A stretch of 5,962 nucleotides of DNA, from assembly GCA_031274985.1 (NCBI GenBank), contig JAISPK010000040.1:1-5962 (forward strand), in the 5' to 3' direction. The translations under genes and the position numbers were made by a program. The stretch comes from Coriobacteriales bacterium (lineage in GTDB: Bacteria > Actinomycetota > Coriobacteriia > Coriobacteriales > UBA8131). Positions 1 through 5,962 of the stretch are shown piece by piece. Within the stretch, counting starts at the first letter, position 1. The number at the start of each line of letters is the position of its first letter. The notes below the pieces were generated by a model that had not been told where the DNA came from, did no database searches, and saw only the letters and a program-made list of their open reading frames with translations.

Positions 1-132
1 CGCCAAACCGCGGGGCTTTATAGCCCCCCGCCAAAGACAGAGGTAATTTAAGCACCTGGAGGCCTCCGCCAAACCGCGGGGCTTTATAGCCCCCCGCCAA
101 AGACAGGGGCAATTCAAGAACCTGGAGGCCTC
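1..132. repeat. Two tandem 66-bp repeat units
   Basis: Unit 1 is 1-66 and unit 2 is 67-132. They differ at only four positions (41/107, 44/110, 49/115, 53/119). Each unit carries a GC-rich hairpin with arms GGGGCT and AGCCCC around a TTAT loop (12-27 and 78-93). Each junction with the next unit holds a perfect 10-bp palindrome, GGAGGCCTCC (58-67 and 124-133). There are no unique spacers between units, so this is not a CRISPR array. The array starts at the window edge and may extend further left. It lies downstream of the radical SAM gene on the minus strand. No U-rich tract follows the hairpins, so they are not canonical intrinsic terminators. The family is not one I recognise; a dispersed REP-like or MITE-like element is an inference. 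Confidence 0.9.
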
Positions 133-218
133 CGCCAACCCGCGGGGCTTTATTTGCTTCGCAAATAGCCCCGCACGCGCTCCAGAACCTTGAATTGCCC
201 CTGTCTTTGGCGAGGGGG
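90..218. repeat. Large fold-back (inverted repeat) with nested hairpin
   Basis: The segment 189-211 is the exact reverse complement of 96-118 (23 bp). Pairing continues outward with C95-G212, a one-base bulge at 213, and 90-94 with 214-218. Inside, 123-127 (TGGAG) pairs with 180-184 after a four-base internal mismatch. The centre (142-174) is another hairpin: arms GCGGGGCT and AGCCCCGC, a TT bulge, then ATTTGC and GCAAAT around a TTC loop. The central hairpin is a third copy of the repeat-unit hairpin, with TTTGCTTCGCAAA added. The whole could form a cruciform in DNA or a long stem-loop in RNA read in either direction. It may represent a complete palindromic mobile element whose left arm was duplicated to give the tandem units; that is inference. 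Confidence 0.85.
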
Positions 219-237
219 TCTTAACTGTAACGCGCAC

Positions 238-265
238 GGTTTCTCTGTGGATGAAACCTTTTGTT
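238..265 (+). terminator. Weak hairpin plus T-tract, possible plus-strand terminator
   Basis: GGTTTC (238-243) and GAAACC (253-258) form a six-base-pair stem with a nine-base loop, followed on the plus strand by TTTTGTT. It faces the end of the minus-strand radical SAM gene, so it would stop rightward transcription entering from the repeat region. Read on the minus strand, the hairpin is followed by GTGCGCG and is not a good terminator for the operon. The short stem and large loop make this a tentative call. Confidence 0.3.
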
Positions 266-266
266 A

Positions 267-1130
267 CTACACGTTGCCGATGAATACCCGTGAGAGATGC
301 TCGCGGGCAACGAGTGCCAGGCTATCGAGAGTGCCGCGAGGTGTCGGGGTGCTGTCCATCATCTGGTAAGCAGGACTAAAACGGTTGATATGCAGAGGAA
401 TATCCCGGTTGAGCGAGGCCAGCCAGGCGGCTTCCTCGGCCATCTCCTCGGGACTGTCGTTGAGCCCGGGAACAATAAGAGTGGTTACTTCAACGTGGCA
501 CCCCGCTGAGAGCGCCGTTTGGATGGTGCGCTTAACGGTAGCCAGACCAGCCGGCGCCCCCACCTCGGTGTAAAAATCCTGATGGAACGCTTTGAGGTCG
601 ATGTTTGCCGCATCCGTAACCGCAAAGACCTGCTCTGCCACCTCGCCCATAACGTATCCGTTGGTAACCAGGACTATCTTGAGATCCTGGGCGTGAGCAA
701 GCTCGGCAACATCCAGCAGATACTCCGGGCAGATAAGCGGCTCATTATAGGTAAACGCAATGCCGATATTTCCCTGGGGTCTGAGAGCCTGCGCCTGCCT
801 GACCAGCACCTCAGGAGAGATATACTCCGAGCGCGGAGCAGCCGTGGGCAGTATTTGAGCTATCTTCCAGTTTTGACAGAAGGAGCAGCCGAGATTGCAA
901 CCATAACTGCCATACGAGAGTATCTTGGAGCCGGGCAGGTAGCAAGCGAGCGGTTTTTTCTCAATCGGATCAAGGGCAAGCGCCGTGGAGCGCCCGTAGT
1001 TGAGGGGGACGATTTTGTCGCCCTGTGCCTCTCTGGCTCCACAGATTCCTACCTTGCCTGCCCTGAGACGACAGGAATGAGGGCAAATAGAACACCGAAT
1101 GGTGTCTAAGGGATGCGTCTGTGTATTCAT
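267..1130 (-). CDS. amrS: AmmeMemoRadiSam system radical SAM enzyme, short C-terminus
   Basis: This 287-residue radical SAM protein belongs to the AmmeMemoRadiSam branch, related to pyruvate formate-lyase activating enzymes. The [4Fe-4S]/SAM cluster motif is C78-x3-C82-x2-C85 (GCNLGCSFC). FTYNEPL (126-132), VTNGY (155-159) and NIDLKAF (176-182) fit later strands of the barrel. An N-terminal set of cysteines (C13, C16, C20, C30, in CSICPHSC and GICGAR) is typical of the group and could hold a second metal site; that last point is inference. From family knowledge it acts with the Memo and AMMECR1 proteins; the substrate is, to my knowledge, not firmly established. Its ATG overlaps the stop of the upstream gene as ATGA (1127-1130), and no strong Shine-Dalgarno is seen, so translational coupling is likely. 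The protein ends at RVFIGNV with in-frame TAG TAA. As I recall the family, members commonly run on for about 50 residues through GNVPG and a Cys-rich tail (NTYCPxC...CxxCG), which is missing here. Confidence 0.9.
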   Translation of the reverse strand: MNTQTHPLDTIRCSICPHSCRLRAGKVGICGAREAQGDKIVPLNYGRSTALALDPIEKKPLACYLPGSKILSYGSYGCNLGCSFCQNWKIAQILPTAAPRSEYISPEVLVRQAQALRPQGNIGIAFTYNEPLICPEYLLDVAELAHAQDLKIVLVTNGYVMGEVAEQVFAVTDAANIDLKAFHQDFYTEVGAPAGLATVKRTIQTALSAGCHVEVTTLIVPGLNDSPEEMAEEAAWLASLNRDIPLHINRFSPAYQMMDSTPTPRGTLDSLALVAREHLSRVFIGNV

Positions 1131-2626
1131 ATATATCGTACAACCTCAAATCGTTCTAATTTATAAGACTCGCTTTTGCGGATACCTGCCTTTGAGAGCG
1201 CAATCGTGATTTGCTCCTCTGGCGTATCTACACCATCGAGCGCCGGCAACAAAAGCCCGCGCCTGTACCCCAAACTAACAATAACCCCGTAGCGCTGAGC
1301 GTCCAAATCCATACGATCAGCCACCGGTTGGGCCTGGCCGAGTACATCCACCTTAACAGTAAGGTTTGCGAGCTCCTCTGCTCGCAACGGCAAAAACCTC
1401 GGGTCTTCGCGCGCCGCGCTCACCGCATTCTGGATGATTTCGGCCAATACTGATTCTCTGGTTGGGGCAATCGTTCCAATGCATCCCCTAAGCTCTCCCC
1501 TCTCATGAAGGCTGACGAACACTCCTGCTCTCCTGCCTTTGAGTTCATTATACTCCACTTCTGTCCGAGGGTTATGCTGACAGTGCTCGAGAAACCCCTT
1601 AATGGTTGGCGTGTCGAGGTCAGGTCGCCTGCCGCCCTCCTCAAAAAAGCATTGCAGTGCCTGGCGTGCCAGCCTTGCGGGGAGAGATGCCTCCTTAAAG
1701 GTACGTTCGCTTGAAGCAAGCTCCGCCTCTGCGTAGCCTGCGAGCTCTGCCTCTGTGTTGACGCCGGTGCTGGCACTCAGGCTGAGCCCCTCAGGCGCAA
1801 CCACATAAGAAGCTACCGCGTATCCCACCCCAAAAGGGCCCTCATACGAGAGCAGCTCGGCGGAATAGTCGAGTTGTTCGATTGCCCCGCCCATCATGAT
1901 AAAAGACCGCAGGCCGCACTCTGCACCACTGTCTGCCAGCCTCTCGTCAATTGCCATGAGGTCGGCCACGCTGCCCTGTGCCAGAGCCGCGCAGATCTGC
2001 TCATCGAGTATTGGACCTTCAGGCGCAAAGCCATACGGCCCGCTCTTTGAGAGTTTGTGAGAGAGGTCGCCGCTTGCGACAACCACCACACTACGCCCCA
2101 AGGTCTCGGCTACTTCAGCCACGGCTCTGCCAAGCTGTCGATGCAACTCATAGCTGAGGGCGCTGAGTCCAATGCGCACGATTTTAACGTCGCCGCCGGC
2201 GCCTCCTTCGTCGCCTGCTGCAGCGCCAAAGAAGTGCAGCGGCACCATCGTGCCGTGATCAAGCGTGGTGTCGTTTGCCCCCGGTGCTGCCCCCTGTGAT
2301 GCGCACGGAATGCCCCTCTTTGCGAGAAGCGCTGCGAGACTCGCGATAAACTCCTCGTCGTAGCGCGCGCAATAGGCGGCTCCTGGCGCACCAAAAGAGC
2401 CAAAATCCCCTTGAGCGTCAAAACCGGATGAAAGAGCAAAGCAGTCAGCGTAGAGCGCAGCATGGGGAGAAAAGATCACCAGGGTCTCAGGCTTGAGCGC
2501 GGCACTGCGCGCTGCTACCTCTTCAAAGGCAGTCTGCGTCTTGTGCACACTTTGTTTGTTCGCATCCCCAACACCGGGAATAAGGAGCGGAGGATGCGGG
2601 ACAGCAAAAGCTGCAAGTACACCCAT
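1127..2626 (-). CDS. amrB/amrA: Fused Memo (protein B) and AMMECR1 (protein A) of the AmmeMemoRadiSam system
   Basis: This 499-residue protein has two domains. Residues 1 to about 277 match the Memo/LigB-like (class III extradiol dioxygenase fold) family. They include AVPHPPLLIPG (8-18, H11), FSPHA (52-56, H55), DHGTMVPLHF (123-132, H124), SGDLSHKLS (185-193, H190) and ECGLRS (236-241, C237). These His and Cys residues are candidate metal or active-site positions by analogy with LigB and human MEMO1. After a linker (about 278-305), residues about 310-499 form an AMMECR1 domain with the hallmark LRGCIGTI (379-386), AREDPRF (405-411), and GVIVSLGYRRGLLLP (447-461). Such B-A fusions are known in other anaerobes. 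No signal peptide or membrane segment is seen, so it is probably cytosolic. The start is supported by a strong Shine-Dalgarno, GGAGGGAG (complement of 2634-2641), seven bases before ATG. A weak -10-like TATACT lies on the minus strand at 2664-2659 without a good -35. It overlaps the downstream radical SAM gene by four bases. The molecular function of the system is unsettled, so no reaction is assigned. Confidence 0.93.
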   Translation of the reverse strand: MGVLAAFAVPHPPLLIPGVGDANKQSVHKTQTAFEEVAARSAALKPETLVIFSPHAALYADCFALSSGFDAQGDFGSFGAPGAAYCARYDEEFIASLAALLAKRGIPCASQGAAPGANDTTLDHGTMVPLHFFGAAAGDEGGAGGDVKIVRIGLSALSYELHRQLGRAVAEVAETLGRSVVVVASGDLSHKLSKSGPYGFAPEGPILDEQICAALAQGSVADLMAIDERLADSGAECGLRSFIMMGGAIEQLDYSAELLSYEGPFGVGYAVASYVVAPEGLSLSASTGVNTEAELAGYAEAELASSERTFKEASLPARLARQALQCFFEEGGRRPDLDTPTIKGFLEHCQHNPRTEVEYNELKGRRAGVFVSLHERGELRGCIGTIAPTRESVLAEIIQNAVSAAREDPRFLPLRAEELANLTVKVDVLGQAQPVADRMDLDAQRYGVIVSLGYRRGLLLPALDGVDTPEEQITIALSKAGIRKSESYKLERFEVVRYI

Positions 2627-2720
2627 TTCAATACTCCCTCCACTAAAACAGAGTCACCAGTATACGCCTTTGAGATTTCCCCGTTGTTACTCACAGATAA
2701 TTCTTTTACACCTTGCAGTA

Positions 2721-2754
2721 TTAACGAATCTATAGTACAAGATATAAGTATAAT
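2721..2754 (+). promoter_or_regulatory. Candidate hppA promoter
   Basis: An AT-rich stretch upstream of hppA holds TATAAG (2743-2748) overlapping closely with a consensus TATAAT (2749-2754). TTAACG (2721-2726) sits 16 bases before TATAAG and is the best -35 match. TATAAT itself has no convincing -35 at 17 bases. A second -10-like TATAGT is at 2731-2736. The expected transcription start falls around 2755-2762, giving a leader of about 55-65 bases. This is a pattern call without experimental support. Confidence 0.4.
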
Positions 2755-2756
2755 AA

Positions 2757-2778
2757 GGGGCTTGCAAAAGCAGGCCCC
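2757..2778 (+). promoter_or_regulatory. Stem-loop in the hppA leader
   Basis: GGGGCTTGC (2757-2765) pairs with GCAGGCCCC (2770-2778) across an AAAA loop, giving nine base pairs with one G-U pair. ATTTTAAT follows, so the structure resembles a weak intrinsic terminator or attenuator. It sits about 40 bases before the hppA ATG, right at or just after the predicted transcription start. It could protect the 5' end of the mRNA, attenuate hppA, or stop leftover transcription from either side. It is read similarly on the minus strand. No known riboswitch class was recognised. Confidence 0.5.
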
Positions 2779-2817
2779 ATTTTAATAACCAAAGAACGAA
2801 GGAAGGACTGGTTCATC

Positions 2818-4923
2818 ATGTTGGAATATGCACCCCTATTCCTGGGACTGTTGGCCGGTGTGGTTGCGGTTGTTTATGCCGCGGCTCTCATCGCTCACGT
2901 GAACAAGTTGCCGCAAGGCTCGGATAAGATGAAGAGCATTGCAGCGGCCATTCAAGAAGGCGCAATGGCCTTTTTGAATCGCCAGTACCGAACCGTGGCT
3001 ATCGTTGCGGTTGTTGTTGCCGTAATTTTATTGATCCCCGGATTCTTTGGCGTGAACGGACTCGGTGTCTGGACCGCCATTGGCTTTATCATCGGCGGCG
3101 TCGCCAGCGCTTCTGCCGGCTATATTGGCATGCGCATTTCGGTGAAGGCTAACATCCGCACCGCAGAGGCTGCTAAGACGGGGCTCGGCAAGGCGCTGCG
3201 CGTGGCCTTCCAGTCAGGCGCGGTCACCGGAATGTTCGTAATCGGCCTGGGCATACTGGCCGTTTCGCTCATGAGTATCCTGGTGTTTTCCGGCATCGCC
3301 CCCTTTACCGCTTTAATCGGTCTGGGATTTGGTGGCTCGCTCATCTCGGTGTTTGCCCGTTTGGGCGGCGGTATCTTCACCAAAGCTGCTGATGTTGGCG
3401 CCGACCTAGTGGGCAAGATCGAAGCCGGCATCCCTGAAGATGACCCGCGCAACCCCGCCGTTATCGCCGACAACGTGGGCGACTGCGCCGGCATGGCAGC
3501 CGACCTGTTTGAGACCTATGTCGTGACCACCGTTGCCGCCATGCTCATTGCCAAGCTCGCCTTTGGCGCAACCGCTCTCATGGTTGCCCTCGGCTTTCCC
3601 CTGGCAATCGGAGCGGCCTCGATCATTGCTTCGGTCATCGGCACTTCATTCGTCAGCCTTGGTAAGAACGGCTCCATCATGGGCGCCCTGTACAAGGGCC
3701 TCTGGATTGCCGCAGTAATTGCTATTGTTCTCTTCTGCCCGCTGACTTTGTGGCTGCTCGATGGCGTAAAAGGCGACGGCGTGATGGCGCCAGCTGACTT
3801 AAGTGCCATCAACGTATGGATTTGTGCAGTACTCGGCGTGCTACTCACGGCCGCCATGGTTTACATTACGGATCACTACACGTCCTCTGATAAAAAACCT
3901 GTTGAAGGAATTGCGGAAGCTTCTCAAACCGGGCATGCGACCAATATCATCCGTGGTTTGGCAGTAGGCATGGAAGCCACCGGATTGCCCATCGTGGCTA
4001 TTATCATTGCAACGCTCACCAGCTTCTTTTTGGCCGGTATCTTCGGCATTGCCGTGGCGGCTCTGGCCATGCTTTCGATGGCCGGCATCATTGTGGCCCT
4101 CGACTCCTTTGGGCCGGTGACCGATAACGCGGGTGGTATCGCTGAGATGTCTGCTCTGCCGGAGAGCGTCCGTAAAAATACCGACGCGCTTGACGCGGTG
4201 GGCAACACCACCAAGGCGGTAACCAAGGGTTACGCGATTGCCTCTGCAGCACTGGCGGCAGTGGTGCTCTTCTCTGATTATATCCATACGATCGTCGGCG
4301 AACTCGGCATCGTGTTGAACTTTGAGCTCTCAAGCCCCTTTGTGCTGGTGGGACTCTTCTTTGGCGGTCTTCTGCCCTACCTCTTTGCCTCGCTGGCCAT
4401 GACCTCCGTAGGCAAAGCAGCCGGTGGAGTCGTCGTGGAGGTACGCCGTCAGTTCAAGGAGATCCCCGGCATCATGGAAGGCACCGGCAAGCCCGATTAT
4501 GCCAAGTGCGTAGACTTGGTCACCAAGAGCGCGCTGCGCGAAATGGTGCTTCCGGCGATGATCCCGGTTGGTGCTCCGATTCTCATTTTGCTTATCGGAT
4601 TTATTCTCAAGCTTGTTGGGTTTGAGCAGGCCTTTGAGTTCACCGCTCTCGTTTTGGGCTCTGCTTTGGTAGGAACAATCGTCACCGGTTTGTTCCTGGC
4701 CATCTCGATGACCTCCGGTGGAGGCGCCTGGGACAATGCCAAGAAGCTCATTGAAGAAGGCAGGTTCGGCGGCAAGGGCTCCGAGGCTCACGCAGCAGCG
4801 GTTACCGGCGACACGGTGGGCGACCCGTACAAGGATACGGCTGGCCCGGCCCTTAACTCTATGATCAAGGTGTTCAACATCGTGGCGCTGCTACTCGTGC
4901 CCGTGTTGGCCCTGCTTGTGTAG
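2818..4923 (+). CDS. hppA: K+-independent membrane proton-pumping pyrophosphatase
   Basis: This 701-residue, multi-helix inner-membrane protein of the H+-PPase family hydrolyses cytosolic PPi and pumps protons outward. Active-site signatures are DVGADLVGK (192-200: D192, D196, K200), IPEDDPRNP (205-213), DNAGGIAEM (436-444), GGAWDNAKK (634-642) and GDTVGDPYKDTAGP (664-677). The sequence GNTTKAVT (462-469) has Lys466 and Thr469 at the positions that mark K+-independent enzymes; K+-dependent ones have Ala and usually Gly or Ala there. DLFETY (near residues 229-234) carries the gate glutamate in the bacterial position. Oddly, residues 218-222 read DNVGD once and go straight to CAGMAADLFE. The family pattern is DNVGDNVGD, so four residues including one conserved Asp are absent. 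The frame is intact. Start: GGAAGG (2801-2806) lies 11 bases before ATG. The gene is monocistronic, with its own leader and a terminator behind it. Family assignment is firm; full activity is uncertain because of the active-site gap. Confidence 0.96.
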   Translation: MLEYAPLFLGLLAGVVAVVYAAALIAHVNKLPQGSDKMKSIAAAIQEGAMAFLNRQYRTVAIVAVVVAVILLIPGFFGVNGLGVWTAIGFIIGGVASASAGYIGMRISVKANIRTAEAAKTGLGKALRVAFQSGAVTGMFVIGLGILAVSLMSILVFSGIAPFTALIGLGFGGSLISVFARLGGGIFTKAADVGADLVGKIEAGIPEDDPRNPAVIADNVGDCAGMAADLFETYVVTTVAAMLIAKLAFGATALMVALGFPLAIGAASIIASVIGTSFVSLGKNGSIMGALYKGLWIAAVIAIVLFCPLTLWLLDGVKGDGVMAPADLSAINVWICAVLGVLLTAAMVYITDHYTSSDKKPVEGIAEASQTGHATNIIRGLAVGMEATGLPIVAIIIATLTSFFLAGIFGIAVAALAMLSMAGIIVALDSFGPVTDNAGGIAEMSALPESVRKNTDALDAVGNTTKAVTKGYAIASAALAAVVLFSDYIHTIVGELGIVLNFELSSPFVLVGLFFGGLLPYLFASLAMTSVGKAAGGVVVEVRRQFKEIPGIMEGTGKPDYAKCVDLVTKSALREMVLPAMIPVGAPILILLIGFILKLVGFEQAFEFTALVLGSALVGTIVTGLFLAISMTSGGGAWDNAKKLIEEGRFGGKGSEAHAAAVTGDTVGDPYKDTAGPALNSMIKVFNIVALLLVPVLALLV

Positions 4924-4978
4924 GAAAGGTCATCCCCGAGGCCCTGCAACATCGCTTCGAGAGGCTCTAGATGACAGC

Positions 4979-5004
4979 AAAAAGGCCCCGTAAGGGGCCT
5001 TTTT
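4979..5004. terminator. Bidirectional intrinsic terminator between hppA and ribF
   Basis: AAAAAGGCCCC (4979-4989) and GGGGCCTTTTT (4994-5004) form an 11-base-pair stem around a GTAA loop. The A and T tracts make it work in both directions. It ends the convergent genes hppA (stop 55 bases upstream) and ribF, whose TAG stop (5005-5007) directly abuts the stem. Confidence 0.92.
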
Positions 5005-5916
5005 CTATAGGTTCTCCCGCACCCAGGCGATGTTATCCATGACGGTAGCGATGAGCTCTCCGGGACTTTCAAACCGCTGCATGGGACGGAGCTTGTCAAT
5101 GAATTCGAGTTTGAGCTGCTGCCCGTAGAGGCTTCCCTCATAGTCAATCAGATGGGCTTCAAAGATAAAGGGATTGAACTCCTGGGACTCGGGAGAATAG
5201 GTGGGCGGATCACCAATCGCAACAGCAGCCTTGTAGTATTTTCCGTCCAGCTGCACATAGGCAGCGTAGACGTAGGGGCCCATCATGGCCAACGAGCCAT
5301 CAACCTTAACATTGGCGGTGGCAAAACCCAGGCTGTGTCCCCTGCCGGCACCGGCAACGACGCAGCCCGAAAGCGCAAAGGGTCGGGTGAGGAGCTCCGC
5401 GGCTCCTTTGACGTCACCGGCGGCTAAGAGAGCGCGGATGCGCGATGCGCTCACCGCAAGACCCTCATGCACATACAGGGGTACGGCCACCACGCTGATG
5501 TTGTGCTTTTCTCCCCACGAGGTTATTTCAGGGATGCCGCCGCCGGCCTGTGCTCCGCAGTGAAAATTAACCCCCACAAAAATGGCCTCGAGGGCGGGCA
5601 GACAAAGGAGGAGACCGTCGAGAAACTCCTGCCATTGCTGGCTTGCTAATTCTTTGGTAAAGCTCAGGTCAAGCACCGCAGGGATTATCCGCTTCAGTTG
5701 ATCGAGGCGCTCGGCGTTAGTGAGCAACTTGTGCACACGCTGCGGGCAGAACAGCTCGTCAGGGTCGCGGTCAAAGGTCACGACAACCGGTTTGCAATTG
5801 CGCCGGATAGCATCCTCAACCAGAGCCTCGAGAAGCGCCTGGTGCCCCAAATGCACGCCATCAAAAACGCCAATGGTGCAGACACACGGAGCCTGAGTAT
5901 AAGGTCTTGGTTTCAT
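5005..5916 (-). CDS. ribF: Bifunctional riboflavin kinase / FAD synthetase
   Basis: This cytosolic enzyme of 303 residues phosphorylates riboflavin to FMN and then adenylylates FMN to FAD, releasing PPi. The N-terminal adenylyltransferase domain (about 8-165) has FDGVHLGH (18-25), VVTFDRDPDELF (45-56), VGVNFHCG (114-121) and SASRIR (156-161). The C-terminal riboflavin kinase domain (about 178-303) has GRGHSLGFATAN (191-202), IGDPPTY (234-240), FEAHLID (252-258, with the likely catalytic E253), LYG (263-265) and LRPMQRF (276-282). Length is normal. Departures from the usual motifs are NFHCG for DFRFG and ATAN for PTAN; the Thr-Asn pair that binds Mg-ATP is kept. An in-frame TAG (5946-5944) lies upstream with no other start codon after it, so ATG 5916 is the earliest start. 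There is no well-spaced Shine-Dalgarno (AAGGA is about 18 bases away). A different minus-strand frame open from the window edge ends in TGA overlapping this ATG (ATGA), so ribF may be coupled to an upstream gene. In actinobacteria that neighbour is often truB, but too little is visible to say. Confidence 0.95.
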   Translation of the reverse strand: MKPRPYTQAPCVCTIGVFDGVHLGHQALLEALVEDAIRRNCKPVVVTFDRDPDELFCPQRVHKLLTNAERLDQLKRIIPAVLDLSFTKELASQQWQEFLDGLLLCLPALEAIFVGVNFHCGAQAGGGIPEITSWGEKHNISVVAVPLYVHEGLAVSASRIRALLAAGDVKGAAELLTRPFALSGCVVAGAGRGHSLGFATANVKVDGSLAMMGPYVYAAYVQLDGKYYKAAVAIGDPPTYSPESQEFNPFIFEAHLIDYEGSLYGQQLKLEFIDKLRPMQRFESPGELIATVMDNIAWVRENL

Positions 5917-5962
5917 AGCGAGAAGTGTAGCAGTTTCCTTATCCTAAAACCGGGAAACACCG

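Noticed and set aside
12..27. Canonical Rho-independent terminator in each repeat unit
   Set aside because: The hairpins are GC-rich but are followed by CCGCC or CGCGG on the two strands, with no U tract.
1..180. CRISPR array
   Set aside because: Units are 66 bp and directly abutting with no unique spacers; the third copy is diverged and followed by an inverted copy.
519..1109. Long plus-strand open frame opposite the radical SAM gene
   Set aside because: It is the antisense shadow of a well-supported gene with Cys and SAM motifs; its translation shows no recognisable domain and no ribosome binding site was noted.
2462..2785. Plus-strand open frame across the Memo gene start and the divergent spacer
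   Set aside because: It overlaps the strong Shine-Dalgarno and start of the fused Memo-AMMECR1 gene and the hppA promoter region, with no recognisable protein features.
2627..2817. Riboswitch in the divergent spacer
   Set aside because: Only one simple stem-loop is visible; no conserved core of a known class (for example FMN, SAM or fluoride) could be matched.
4330..4791. Minus-strand open frames inside hppA
   Set aside because: They lie opposite conserved H+-PPase motifs and their low-complexity, charged translations are typical of antisense frames.

Overview
The window reads as a bacterial chromosome segment of moderately high GC, with four confident protein genes and no sign of plasmid or phage genes. 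RibF and the pyrophosphatase look actinobacterial. Together with a fused Memo-AMMECR1 protein, this suggests an anaerobic actinobacterium of the Coriobacteriia/Eggerthellales kind. That placement is an inference from motif style, not a proof.

Layout from left to right. Positions 1-266 hold no convincing gene. They contain two tandem 66-bp repeat units, the start of a third, and an inverted copy that folds back on unit 2. Next, on the minus strand, comes a two-gene operon (2626 down to 267). Its first gene encodes a 499-residue fusion of a Memo/LigB-like domain (AmmeMemoRadiSam protein B) with an AMMECR1 domain (protein A). Its second gene encodes the partner radical SAM enzyme, and the two overlap by ATGA. 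A 191-bp divergent spacer (2627-2817) carries a promoter-like -10 and a strong stem-loop in front of hppA. hppA (2818-4923, plus) encodes a K+-independent type membrane proton-pumping pyrophosphatase. A bidirectional terminator (4979-5004) separates it from the convergent ribF (5916-5005, minus), the bifunctional riboflavin kinase/FAD synthetase, whose upstream neighbour lies off the right edge.

How the genes relate. The two-gene operon is a compact version of the three-part AmmeMemoRadiSam set, whose chemistry is, to my knowledge, not firmly settled. HppA recovers energy from the pyrophosphate made in biosynthesis, and RibF releases PPi when it makes FAD, but the gene order does not imply co-regulation.

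The points most worth checking are these: (1) HppA has only one copy of the active-site NVGD step where the family normally has two (DNVGDNVGD), an in-frame loss of four residues. (2) The radical SAM protein stops at GNV, just before the Cys-rich tail usual in its family, with tandem stop codons and the repeat cluster immediately downstream. (3) The repeat cluster has a large fold-back structure and a 22-codon-periodic open frame.
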